Shown here: positions 7,104 to 13,630 of the stretch, piece after piece | Layout of the letters: every line of letters begins with the position of its first letter | Numbering within the stretch: the first letter of the stretch is position 1 | Assembly (NCBI GenBank): GCA_029210545.1 | Contig: JARGFV010000060.1 | Span: 1-15,282 of the forward strand | DNA length: 15,282 nt | From: a bacterium | GTDB taxonomy: Bacteria > BMS3Abin14 | Reading direction: 5' to 3' | The notes under the pieces: model-generated | Seen by the model: only the letters and a program-made list of their open reading frames with translations | What the model was told of the DNA's origin: nothing | Databases searched by the model: none | Made by a program: the position numbers and the translations under genes

Positions 7104-7160
7104 AAGTTTTCAAATGATCAGCCGTCTATTTTCTTGCGGCGGCTGATCATTTGAAAACTT
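7104..7160. repeat. Perfect 21-bp inverted repeat overlapping the ferredoxin gene end
   Basis: Positions 7104-7124 and 7140-7160 are exact reverse complements with a 15-base spacer. The arm at 7140-7160 covers the last codons (GAA GTT TTC AAA) and the stop codon of the ferredoxin gene; the other arm is an inverted copy of that gene tail. There is no T run after the hairpin on the coding strand, so it is not a classical terminator. It could stabilise or process the mRNA between ferredoxin and alpha genes, or be a template-switch inverted duplication. Confidence 0.85.
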
Positions 7161-7353
7161 CGATGCACATGTCCGGGCACACCACACCGCACACGGTACA
7201 CCCCGTGCACCTTCCATCGGGATCGTCGAGGATGACGTACTGGTACCCCTGGTCGTTGATCGCCTTCTTCTGGCGGATAAGGACGTGGGGACAGACCTCG
7301 ACGCAAAGGACACACCCTTTGCATTTTATTTCATCTATCTTGATAGTCGGCAT
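7147..7353 (-). CDS. 2-oxoacid:ferredoxin oxidoreductase, delta subunit (2[4Fe-4S] ferredoxin)
   Basis: A 68-residue dicluster ferredoxin that carries electrons from the catalytic subunits. The first cluster is at Cys11, Cys14, Cys17 and Cys21 followed by Pro22. The second is at Cys49, Cys52, Cys55 and Cys59 followed by Pro60. It is the first gene of the operon. ATG at 7353 is chosen because the product then starts MPTIKIDEIKCKGC, as is normal for this subunit. A longer reading from 7434 would add residues with no family resemblance, and ATG at 7359 is two codons longer with an equally weak ribosome site. The gene end lies inside a perfect inverted repeat. Confidence 0.92.
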   Translation of the reverse strand: MPTIKIDEIKCKGCVLCVEVCPHVLIRQKKAINDQGYQYVILDDPDGRCTGCTVCGVVCPDMCIEVFK

Positions 7354-7452
7354 AAACATCCCAATCTCAGATCTTAAATAATCGTTGAACGGTGAAGAGT
7401 TGGCACCGACCGGACCTTGCACCCTAATCACCACCTGCCCCGAGCCTGGTCG

Positions 7453-7485
7453 ACCGGTGTCTCCGCGTCACCGTGTCTCCGCGTC
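7453..7485. repeat. GCGGAGACAC tandem repeat over the PAP2 stop codon
   Basis: On the coding (minus) strand two copies of a 16-base unit, GACGCGGAGACACGGT and GACGCGGAGACACCGG, lie in tandem. The first encodes the last residues of the PAP2 protein; the TGA stop straddles the junction. Internally the units approximate a 7-8 nt period. Beyond it, 7354-7452 shows only a weak remnant (GTTGAACGGTGAAG at 7384-7397) and no clear promoter. Confidence 0.6.
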
Positions 7486-8394
7486 CGGCTCTCTCTCCAC
7501 CACTCCCATGCGCCCCCTCTCCCCCTCGGGAGCAGCTTCACAGCTGCCGTACACCCTCTTCCCCCACAAGAACACCGCGAGACCGACAACCACGCCGGCG
7601 ACGACATCGCTCGCGTAGTGGTAACGGTTGTACACCGTGGAGATGCAGAGCATGGTAACCAGGGGCGTCATCCAGAATGCCATCCGTCGCCTGTAGGTCC
7701 ACGCAAGCAGCAGAACGACCAGGGCCACTGCCACGTGGGAACTGGGCATGCAGCCGCCCTGGATATCGCCGTGCTCCATGATGAAATCCTGGAGAGCCGT
7801 AACAAAGTACCCGTCAAGAGGCCCATTGTAAAGATGGGAAAGCATGTATCTCGGACCCACCACCGGGAACAGGATGAAACCGGAATAGGATATGAAAAAC
7901 GCTGCTGAAATGGTAAAGATGCTCCGCCGGAAGGGGATCAGGTCACCCTTTCGGTAAAGGGAGATCCCGAGGATGGGGCCGATCCAGTAATAGGAATTGT
8001 ACGATATCTTCATGATCTCTGTCAGGACGGGGCTGGCGAACTGCTCCATCCAGACCGACGGGTGAATCCCGAGGAGCGCCTTTTCGAAGTCGTAGATCAG
8101 GTGGTCCAGATACCGCCCGTGCAGGCCGAGGATGAACCGGTCGATCTGCTCGTAAAATACCGCCAGGGAGAGAGGGATGTACCAGTATCGGAAGAACCTG
8201 ATCACCGGGTGAGGGTGCTTGTCCGCGTACCTGAGGAAGAAGATGACCGCGGCGGCCCCTGCAGCGTGGCTGATCACATACAGCCACCACCGTTGGACCC
8301 CGTTGTGAAACAGGGTGACGAATACGGATATCCCCGCCAGGTAAACGAGAAAGGCCGTGTCTTCGGGGCGGAAAAGGCCATCATTGTGGGTCAT
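7468..8394 (-). CDS. PAP2_3-type membrane phosphatase / inositolphosphotransferase-like protein
   Basis: A 308-residue polytopic membrane protein of the PAP2 superfamily, which hydrolyses or transfers lipid-linked phosphates. In this numbering PSSH is at about 217-220 and the third motif STVYNRYHYASD at 252-263, giving catalytic His220, His259 and Asp263. The arginine of the classical SRxxxxxHxxxD motif is threonine here, which together with FPVVGPRY (about 176-183) matches the PAP2_3 branch related to Aur1-type inositol phosphorylceramide synthases. About six membrane helices are expected. ATG at 8394 is chosen as the first codon clear of the heptad array; it has no visible ribosome site. 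In-frame starts at 8439 and 8460 would translate the repeat. The C-terminal residues EPDAETR are encoded by another repeat. The substrate is unknown. Confidence 0.87.
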   Translation of the reverse strand: MTHNDGLFRPEDTAFLVYLAGISVFVTLFHNGVQRWWLYVISHAAGAAAVIFFLRYADKHPHPVIRFFRYWYIPLSLAVFYEQIDRFILGLHGRYLDHLIYDFEKALLGIHPSVWMEQFASPVLTEIMKISYNSYYWIGPILGISLYRKGDLIPFRRSIFTISAAFFISYSGFILFPVVGPRYMLSHLYNGPLDGYFVTALQDFIMEHGDIQGGCMPSSHVAVALVVLLLAWTYRRRMAFWMTPLVTMLCISTVYNRYHYASDVVAGVVVGLAVFLWGKRVYGSCEAAPEGERGRMGVVEREPDAETR

Positions 8395-8400
8395 TGTCGA

Positions 8401-8432
8401 GTTCACAGTATACGGTTTACGGTTAACAGTGA
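8401..8432. repeat. GTTCACAG/GTTAACAG heptad array before the PAP2 start
   Basis: Units TTCACAG, TATACGG, TTTACGG and TTAACAG run at a 7-nt period from 8402. The array lies 6 bases upstream of the PAP2 ATG. It is the same family as the arrays at 5876, 8601 and 9053. Confidence 0.65.
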
Positions 8433-8445
8433 AAATCATGGTGCA

Positions 8446-8494
8446 CCAAATCAATGACAAGCTGCGCCTGGACTTTTCGCGACCCTGTCAAATT
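8446..8494. repeat. Copy of the dispersed GGACTTTTTGCGAG element
   Basis: GGACTTTTCGCGACCCTGTC (8470-8489) resembles cores at 57-77 and 13001-13022. Its reverse complement, ACAGGGTCGCGAAAAGTCC, aligns closely with 12977-12995 (ATAGGGTCGCAAAAAGTCC). The flank AAATCAATGAC (8449-8459) is also found inverted near the first copy (TCATTGATTT, 21-30). Confidence 0.6.
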
Positions 8495-8530
8495 GCTGAC
8501 CGGCGATTATTAACCGTAACGGCTGATCTG

Positions 8531-8586
8531 TCCACCCTGAGCTTGCCTGCCATGACCCGGCCGCCTGTCCTGAGCTTGTCGAAGGG
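8531..8586. repeat. CCTGAGCTTG repeat (CTTCGACAAGCTCAGG-type intergenic sequence)
   Basis: CCTGAGCTTG occurs at 8536-8545 and again at 8569-8578, the second extending as GTCCTGAGCTTGTCGAAGGG (8567-8586). The reverse complement CCCTTCGACAAGCTCAGG is a sequence I recall as a common intergenic repeat in many unrelated bacterial genomes; its role is not known to me. Confidence 0.55.
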
Positions 8587-8600
8587 AATTGACGAAGAAT

Positions 8601-8657
8601 AAACCGTGGACCGTGAACCGTGAACGGTCATCCCATTGCTGACGCAATGGGATGACC
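8601..8657. repeat. GTGAACC heptad array with a 14-bp hairpin
   Basis: Units AACCGTG, GACCGTG, AACCGTG and AACGGTC (8602-8629) lead into a perfect hairpin. GGTCATCCCATTGC (8626-8639) and GCAATGGGATGACC (8644-8657) pair around TGAC. No T run follows on either strand, so a terminator role is unlikely. Confidence 0.7.
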
Positions 8658-8844
8658 CCCGTGTCAAATCCCCTCACATGTGTGATTTCCCCCACGACCT
8701 GAGCGGACTCAAAGGGCCAGATTCTGGATATGTATTTGTAACTTATTGTTATCAAAGATATATATCAACATCCCGATTCCACACCTTATAGGGAATGTTT
8801 TTTGCAACTAATTGGTTGAGAATCGGGGAAACAGGGTTATTTAG

Positions 8845-8994
8845 GTCAAAACACACGGTATTCATCTTTCCCTTACAAAAGGACCTCCGGGGGCTGCCCC
8901 GAGGCGGGAACCTCCTTCTTAAAGCCCCCGCTGCAATAGGTGCAGCGGGGGCGCCTCCCTTTGAAAAGGAATGGCTCGATGCCATTCCTTTTTT
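8845..8994 (+). ncRNA. Candidate non-coding transcript: tandem hairpins ending in a terminator
   Basis: In the gene-free region 8658-9052 the plus strand shows an imperfect hairpin CCTCCGGGG/CCCCGAGG (about 8884-8904), a perfect 12-bp stem GCCCCCGCTGCA/TGCAGCGGGGGC (8924-8952, loop ATAGG), and then a terminator at 8964-8994. A possible promoter, TTGAGA (8816-8821) and TATTTA spaced 16 bases, lies upstream. No convincing protein is encoded on either strand and no known RNA family is recognised (6S, SRP, RNase P and tmRNA signatures were looked for). The whole could instead be the distal 3' end of the leftward ABC-transporter operon. Confidence 0.3.
8964..8994 (+). terminator. Rho-independent terminator (plus-strand T run; weaker on minus)
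   Basis: AAAAGGAATGGC (8964-8975) and GCCATTCCTTTT (8981-8992) form a perfect 12-bp stem with loop TCGAT, followed by T run 8989-8994. Read leftward it has only four T after the stem, but could still end transcription of the ABC-transporter operon, whose last stop is at 9176. Confidence 0.75.
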
Positions 8995-9052
8995 AGTACT
9001 AAGAATTAAAGCCTGGTTTGGAGGAAAGTGAAAACCATAGCTTCGCGATCTG

Positions 9053-9081
9053 ACTGTGAACCGTTAACAGTAAACCGTATG
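9053..9081. repeat. GTGAACC/GTTAACA heptad array
   Basis: Units ACTGTGA, ACCGTTA, ACAGTAA and ACCGTAT follow at a 7-nt period from 9053. It is in roughly inverted orientation to the array at 8401, so the two bracket about 680 bases. Confidence 0.6.
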
Positions 9082-9127
9082 CTTAGCAAAATAAGGTCCT
9101 CGCCAGAAAGCTGGTGCCGCTCCTGAG

Positions 9128-9175
9128 CTACCCACACTCTACGCTTTCACGCTCCACGCTCTACGCACACACGGA
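9128..9175. repeat. Heptad array, GCGT family, directly after the second permease stop
   Basis: On the coding strand the TGA is followed within two bases by GTGTGTG, CGTAGAG, CGTGGAG and CGTGAAA units and a further CGTAGAG, with a 7-nt period broken by one extra base. It is the cleanest array of this family. Confidence 0.65.
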
Positions 9176-10159
9176 TCATTTAAGACGTGGATCGACGGCA
9201 TCCCTGAGACCCTCTCCCACGAGATTATACGCCGTGACGGTGATGAAGATGGCCGCTCCCGGGAAGATGGTGAGCCACCAGGCAAAATCGATGTAATTCT
9301 TGGACTGGGACAGGATCTCACCCCAGGAAGGGGTGGGGGGCGGGACACCGAACCCGAGGTAGCTCAGGGATGACTCGACGAGGATGGCCCCGGCGATGCC
9401 GAAGGTGGCCGAAACCAGCACCGGCGCCAGGGAGTTGGGCAGGATATGATAAAAGATGATCCGCAGGTCGGAAGCCCCGATGGCACGGGCGGCGATCACG
9501 TAATCCAGCTGACGCTGCTTGAGAAACTCTCCCCTTACGAGGCGCGCCACACCAGGCCAGCCTGTCACTCCGATGATCACCATGATGTTGTAGATGCTCG
9601 GTTTCAGGAACGCGAGGACGGTGAGGATGAGAAAAAAGGTTGGAAAGCACATCATCACCTCGATGGCACGGCTGATGACAGCATCCATCTTCCCCCCGAA
9701 ATACCCGGCCAGGGCTCCCAGAAAGACACCGATGAAGATGTATATGGACACCGCCACGAAACCCACCGAAAGAGAGACCCTCGAACCGTGGACCATGCGG
9801 GCCATGACGTCCCTGCCGCGATCGTCCGTACCGAGGAGGTGGTCCGCTCCCGGAGGCATGAGGTTTTCGGCAAGGTTGATCTCGGTGGGCCCATAGCGGA
9901 TGGGCGGATAAAGAGCCCAGCCCCGATCCTCCTCGCCGGCCCGGTTGAACGCCCGATCCGCTTTTTTGGAGACCGAGGGGAAAAGGAGATCGCCGCCCAC
10001 CACCGCCGCTATGGGACGGCTGCCGGCGATAAAGGGCGCCGCCAGGGCGATGACGAACAGGATGAGAACAAAAACCAGTCCCGCGATGGCTACCGGATCG
10101 CGCCGGTACTGGGCCCAGACCAGTCTCGTGTAGCTCTGTTTTTTCACTCCCGGGTTCAT
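9176..10159 (-). CDS. Peptide-type ABC transporter permease (OppC/DppC family)
   Basis: A 327-residue inner-membrane permease of an oligopeptide/dipeptide importer. The N-terminal OppC_N region with the first helix (about 17-46) is followed by a long periplasmic segment, LLGTDDRGRDVMARMVHGSR (about 111-130), a family hallmark, and the EAA-type coupling motif AARAIGASDLRIIFYHILPN at about 224-243. The C-terminus ends GLRDAVDPRLK, typical for OppC. ATG at 10159 lies 15 bases after the first permease's stop without a visible ribosome site, so translation may be coupled. No ATPase gene follows: the next genes downstream are unrelated. Confidence 0.93.
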   Translation of the reverse strand: MNPGVKKQSYTRLVWAQYRRDPVAIAGLVFVLILFVIALAAPFIAGSRPIAAVVGGDLLFPSVSKKADRAFNRAGEEDRGWALYPPIRYGPTEINLAENLMPPGADHLLGTDDRGRDVMARMVHGSRVSLSVGFVAVSIYIFIGVFLGALAGYFGGKMDAVISRAIEVMMCFPTFFLILTVLAFLKPSIYNIMVIIGVTGWPGVARLVRGEFLKQRQLDYVIAARAIGASDLRIIFYHILPNSLAPVLVSATFGIAGAILVESSLSYLGFGVPPPTPSWGEILSQSKNYIDFAWWLTIFPGAAIFITVTAYNLVGEGLRDAVDPRLK

Positions 10160-10174
10160 GATATCAAGAGGGGG

Positions 10175-11179
10175 TCACGACTCGTAGCTGATGCGGGGAT
10201 CTACCCAGACGTAAAGCAGATCCGACACCAGGATGCCGAAGAGGGTGAGAAAAGCCGAGATGGTGGCGATGGCCAGCACCACCGGGTAATCCCTGGACAG
10301 GACAGCTTCGAAACCGAGCTGCCCCATGCCGGGGATGGAAAAGATGCTCTCGATGATGACGCTGCCGCCGAACATGGCGGGCAGGAGGTACCCCATGAGA
10401 GTGATGATGGGAATAAGCGAGTTGCGCATGGCGTGCTTGAAGATGACGAGCTTTTCCGGCAGGCCCTTGGCCCGGGCAGTGCGGATATAATCCTGGCGGA
10501 TCACCTCCAGCATGCTGGCCCGCTGGTATCGGGAAAGGGCCGCAAACCCGCCATAGGTCAGGCAGAACACGGGGAGGACGAGGTGCCAGAAGTGGTCGAA
10601 AAGCCTGGCCAGGAACGGCTGGCTCTCCATGCCTGTCGAGGTGATCCCGTAGACCGGGAACCAGTCCAGGAAGTCCCCTCCACCGAGGAACATGATGAGA
10701 AGAGCCGCCACCCAGAAGTTGGGGAGAGAATAGAGGATAAAGAGGGCAATGGTGCTCATCCGGTCGCCCATGGTGCCCTGCTTCACAGCCGAGAAAACTC
10801 CGATAGGGATCGCGATGAGATAGACGAGGAAGATGGAGATGAGGTTGAGCTCCACCGTAACGGGGAGCCGCTCCGCGATCTTGTCGAAGACCGGCCGGTG
10901 ATCCTTGTAGGAGGTCCCGAAGTCGAGGGTGACGATCCTTTTGATCCAGATCCCGTAACGGGTCCAGATGGGCTTGTCGAGACCGTAAAGTTTCTTCGTC
11001 TGCTCCACGATCTGCAGGGTGACCTCATCGCCCATCATCCCCTGATCCCCCATGCGCAGCTTCATGGCCGCCGGATCGCCGGGAGCCAGCTGGATCACCA
11101 GGAAAGTGATGAGGGTGATCCCCAGGAAGGTGGGGATGATGAGCAGCAGCCGCCGTATGAGGTATTCGCGAAGGTTCAT
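10175..11179 (-). CDS. Peptide-type ABC transporter permease (OppB/DppB family)
   Basis: A 334-residue inner-membrane permease. The start MNLREYLIRRLLLIIPTFLG and the following ITLITFLVIQLAPGDPA (about 21-37) are classic OppB. The cytoplasmic EAA-type motif RTARAKGLPEKLVIFKHAMR is at about 227-246, and the protein ends DLLYVWVDPRISYES, also family-typical. GAGGTAACCGC precedes the ATG at 11179. It pairs with the OppC-type permease downstream and the binding protein upstream. The 136-base gap to the binding protein holds inverted heptad arrays and a small hairpin. Confidence 0.94.
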   Translation of the reverse strand: MNLREYLIRRLLLIIPTFLGITLITFLVIQLAPGDPAAMKLRMGDQGMMGDEVTLQIVEQTKKLYGLDKPIWTRYGIWIKRIVTLDFGTSYKDHRPVFDKIAERLPVTVELNLISIFLVYLIAIPIGVFSAVKQGTMGDRMSTIALFILYSLPNFWVAALLIMFLGGGDFLDWFPVYGITSTGMESQPFLARLFDHFWHLVLPVFCLTYGGFAALSRYQRASMLEVIRQDYIRTARAKGLPEKLVIFKHAMRNSLIPIITLMGYLLPAMFGGSVIIESIFSIPGMGQLGFEAVLSRDYPVVLAIATISAFLTLFGILVSDLLYVWVDPRISYES

Positions 11180-11189
11180 GCGGTTACCT

Positions 11190-11320
11190 CGTGTGTGCGT
11201 GGAGCGTACTTGCGTGATGGCGAAAATTCAGGATTCTGAGGCTTCGCCTTTTTGATGTACGCACAGACCATGAATAAAAAGTTTTTACGCACCAACGCTT
11301 TACGCACCAACGCACCTACT
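11190..11320. repeat. Inverted pair of GCGT heptad arrays between binding protein and permease genes
   Basis: On the coding strand, GTGCGTT, GGTGCGT, AAAGCGT and TGGTGCG follow the TAG stop of the binding-protein gene at a strict 7-nt period (11288-11315). An inverted array (ACGCAAG, TACGCTC, CACGCAC) lies at 11190-11217 just before the permease ribosome site. Between them, GGCGAA (11219-11224) and TTCGCC (11243-11248) with an inner TCAG/CTGA stem form a hairpin followed by five T on the plus strand. Confidence 0.65.
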
Positions 11321-12944
11321 TGAACCGCTGATTCCTGGCCGGCACCCACCACTCTGTGGTGTCGATGCCCAGCGGGTAGATGTTGACGTTCTCGAAACGG
11401 CGGTCGATGGCCACCAGGCTCTCGCCAACGAAAAGGAAGGTGTAGGGCTGCTCCTCGTGGAGGATCCGGTGGAACCGCCGGTAGAGCTTGACCCGTGCTT
11501 CCTTGTCGAAGGTGACCCTGGCCTCTTCGATGATCCTGTCCGCCTCCCTGTTGCTGAACCCGACGTGGTTGGACCCACTTTCCACCTGGCTGGAGTGCCA
11601 CACCTGGTAAGGGTCCGCCTCGACGGGCAGGCTCCACCCAAGGGTGACGGCATCGTAGGTCCTGTCGTCCAGCACCTGGGTGAAAAGGGCCCACTCGAGG
11701 GGGCGGATCGTCATCTCGATGCCGACCTTGGAAAACTCTTCCTTCAGGACGGTGGAAAGCTGCTCGTGGAACTGGACACCCGAAACGATGGAAAATTCGA
11801 AACGGAAAGGGACGCCGTCCTTGTCGCGGACCCCGTCATCGTCAGTGTCCACCCACCCCGCCTCATCCAGCAGGGCCGCGGCGGCCTTCGGGTCATAGGG
11901 CCAGGGTTCAATGGCCTTGTCGTAGTCGGGGCCCTCGTAAAAAAAGCTGCCGGTTACGATGTTGCCAAAACCGAAGAGAAGGTTTTCCAGGATCGCTTCC
12001 CGGTCCACCAGCATGGTCAGGGCCCGCCTCACCATTCGATCCTCGAAAAACGGCCGCCGGGAATTCCACCCGATGTAGCGGTAGCCGGGCAGGTAGTACT
12101 TGTGCTTGTCGAACATCCTCTTGAACTTCCTGGTTTCGGTCTGTCTCACCCACTGGATGGGATTCAGGGCCATGAGATCCATCTCACCGCTTTTGAGAAC
12201 ATTCAGGGCTGCGTTGTCGTCAGTGATGATCTTGAAGACGATCCTGCCCAGGTTGGGCTTTTCTCCCCAGTAGGCATCGTTTTTCTCGAGGACGATCTCC
12301 TTGCCGGTGTCCCACTTGACGAACCGGTAGGGACCCGTACCCAGGGGAGCCCGTCCCGTTGGGTGGGTGTTGAAATCACCCTTGGAAAAAAGATGTTTCG
12401 GGATGATCGACTGGCCGCCGATCATCTCCAGCGATTTGAAGTACGGTTTTGAAAAGGTGAACCTCACCGTTCTGCCGTCGAGGGCCTCGACCTTGACCAG
12501 ATCCTTGAAATAGCTTTTCAGGTGGGGACTGTCCACGCCGGGATCCACGATACGGTCGAAGGTGTAGGTAACGTCCCCGGAAGTGAGGGGCTGTCCGTTC
12601 TGCCAGGTGACCCCGTCCCGGAGGGTGAACAGGTAGCTCAACCGGTCGGGAGATATCTCGAACGTCTCGGCCAGCAGGGGGACGAGATCCAGAGTCCGGT
12701 TGTCCCTTTCAAGGAGGCTCTCGTAAATGTAGCCGTTGACGCTGCCCTCGTAGACGTCGGTGGCCGTCACCGGGTTTAACGTGGCCGGTTCGGCAGACAG
12801 GTGTCGAATCAGCCAGTCGCCGGTCTCGGGAGCCGCGGCGTCCCCAGCAGCCCAGGCCCCCGTGGGGATCGCGAGGAAAAGAGCCAGCAGCAGCCCGGCC
12901 AGCAAAGAACCTTTCGGAGATGAAAGTCTGTGGGTCCTTGACAC
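11316..12944 (-). CDS. Peptide-binding protein of an ABC transporter (SBP family 5)
   Basis: A 542-residue periplasmic solute-binding protein. A signal peptide (hydrophobic core about 14-28, likely cut after GAWA near 32) has no lipobox cysteine, so it is soluble and periplasmic. Family landmarks are EPATLNPVTATD (about 52-63), YIYESLLERD, TWQNGQPLTSGDVTYTFDRI (about 118-137), GTGPYRF and an acidic DTDDDGVRDKDG loop (about 353-364) that looks calcium-binding. The family serves oligopeptides, dipeptides, nickel and other ligands; the ligand here is not readable. The start is GTG at 12944, supported by AAGGAGG five bases upstream on the coding strand. It is first in the operon with the two permeases. 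Confidence 0.95.
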   Translation of the reverse strand: MSRTHRLSSPKGSLLAGLLLALFLAIPTGAWAAGDAAAPETGDWLIRHLSAEPATLNPVTATDVYEGSVNGYIYESLLERDNRTLDLVPLLAETFEISPDRLSYLFTLRDGVTWQNGQPLTSGDVTYTFDRIVDPGVDSPHLKSYFKDLVKVEALDGRTVRFTFSKPYFKSLEMIGGQSIIPKHLFSKGDFNTHPTGRAPLGTGPYRFVKWDTGKEIVLEKNDAYWGEKPNLGRIVFKIITDDNAALNVLKSGEMDLMALNPIQWVRQTETRKFKRMFDKHKYYLPGYRYIGWNSRRPFFEDRMVRRALTMLVDREAILENLLFGFGNIVTGSFFYEGPDYDKAIEPWPYDPKAAAALLDEAGWVDTDDDGVRDKDGVPFRFEFSIVSGVQFHEQLSTVLKEEFSKVGIEMTIRPLEWALFTQVLDDRTYDAVTLGWSLPVEADPYQVWHSSQVESGSNHVGFSNREADRIIEEARVTFDKEARVKLYRRFHRILHEEQPYTFLFVGESLVAIDRRFENVNIYPLGIDTTEWWVPARNQRFK

Positions 12945-12968
12945 AAAGTCCTCCTTGTCACCATAATC

Positions 12969-13022
12969 AGCTATTGATAGGGTCGCAAAAAGTCCTGGCG
13001 GGACTTTTTACGAGGTCATCAA
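12969..13022. repeat. Palindromic copy of the GGACTTTTTGCGAG element between divergent genes
   Basis: AAAAAGTCC (12987-12995) and GGACTTTTT (13001-13009) pair around TGGCG; TCG/CGA extends the stem past one mismatch. Both strands have a run of five T, so it looks like a bidirectional terminator. It sits between divergent genes where no terminator is expected, which favours a repeat element or a regulatory palindrome. The flank ATAGGGTCGCAAAAAGTCC matches the copy near 8470. Confidence 0.65.
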
Positions 13023-13051
13023 CTATTACCTGCCATCCGAAGGGAAAGGAC

Positions 13052-13630
13052 ATGTCCCTGCCAGATCGAAAACAAGCGCTCACAAAAGCTCTCCAGGATC
13101 CTGAGGAAATGGTCCGCGCAGCGGCCTCCCGGGCCCTGGACCGTGTGGAGGGGCTCGAAAGGCTTGCCGATATCATCGAGACCGCTTCCGGTGGGGAGAA
13201 GCCCGGCCGCATCAGGGCCATCCATTTCCTGGGGTTCCTGGGTACCGACGAATCGGTGAATGCCATGCTGAGGCATCTCCAGGACCCTGAACCCGATATC
13301 CGTGTCGCCGCTGTGAAGGCAGCCCAGATCAACCTTCCCGGGCGCGCCCTCGTCCCCCTCCTCGGAGCCCTTGAAGATCCGGACATCTCGGTTGTCCAGG
13401 TCGTCATCGAGACCCTGTCATACTACCGTGATCCCAAGGTCACCGAGTTCATCCTGCCCTTTTTAAATTTCCAGGACACGGAAACCGCCGGTGTTGCGGC
13501 GGAGGGTCTCGGCCGCAACGGCGATCCCAGGGCCGAACCTTACCTGATCAAGGTTCTGGCAGAAACCGGGGACCCGTTCCTGCGCGCCCGCGTCGCCGAA
13601 GCGCTGGGGAATCTCAGACCTGCTGTCTGA
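13052..13630 (+). CDS. Small HEAT-repeat protein
   Basis: A 192-residue all-helical protein made almost wholly of HEAT repeats (about five or six units of 30 residues). Typical unit signatures are DPEEMVRAAASRAL (about 14-27), DPEPDIRVAAVKA (about 76-88), DPDISVVQVVIETL and DPFLRARVAEALGNL near the end. Such proteins are protein-protein scaffolds; no enzyme motif is present. ATG at 13052 is chosen because AAGGGAAAGGAC lies just before it; a reading from 12920 would translate the palindromic element and the binding-protein gene region. It is convergent with the HD-GYP gene, with inverted heptad arrays in between. A link to c-di-GMP signalling through its neighbour is only a guess. Confidence 0.88.
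   Translation: MSLPDRKQALTKALQDPEEMVRAAASRALDRVEGLERLADIIETASGGEKPGRIRAIHFLGFLGTDESVNAMLRHLQDPEPDIRVAAVKAAQINLPGRALVPLLGALEDPDISVVQVVIETLSYYRDPKVTEFILPFLNFQDTETAGVAAEGLGRNGDPRAEPYLIKVLAETGDPFLRARVAEALGNLRPAV

Noticed and set aside
8752-9031. Open frames of 77-78 codons on both strands (plus 8795-9031, minus 8752-8985)
   Set aside because: They run through perfect hairpins and a terminator, have no ribosome site or family resemblance, and look like chance frames.
9446-11239. 597-codon plus-strand frame opposite the permease genes
   Set aside because: It is antisense to two well-conserved permeases and crosses the gap between them; the product is His/Asp-rich and resembles no family.
11219-11253. 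Rho-independent terminator between binding protein and permease
   Set aside because: The T run is on the plus strand, opposite to the operon, and the stem is short; it may be just part of the inverted arrays.
12987-13009. Terminator for the binding-protein or HEAT gene
   Set aside because: It lies between divergent starts, so no transcript from these genes ends there; the sequence matches a dispersed element.
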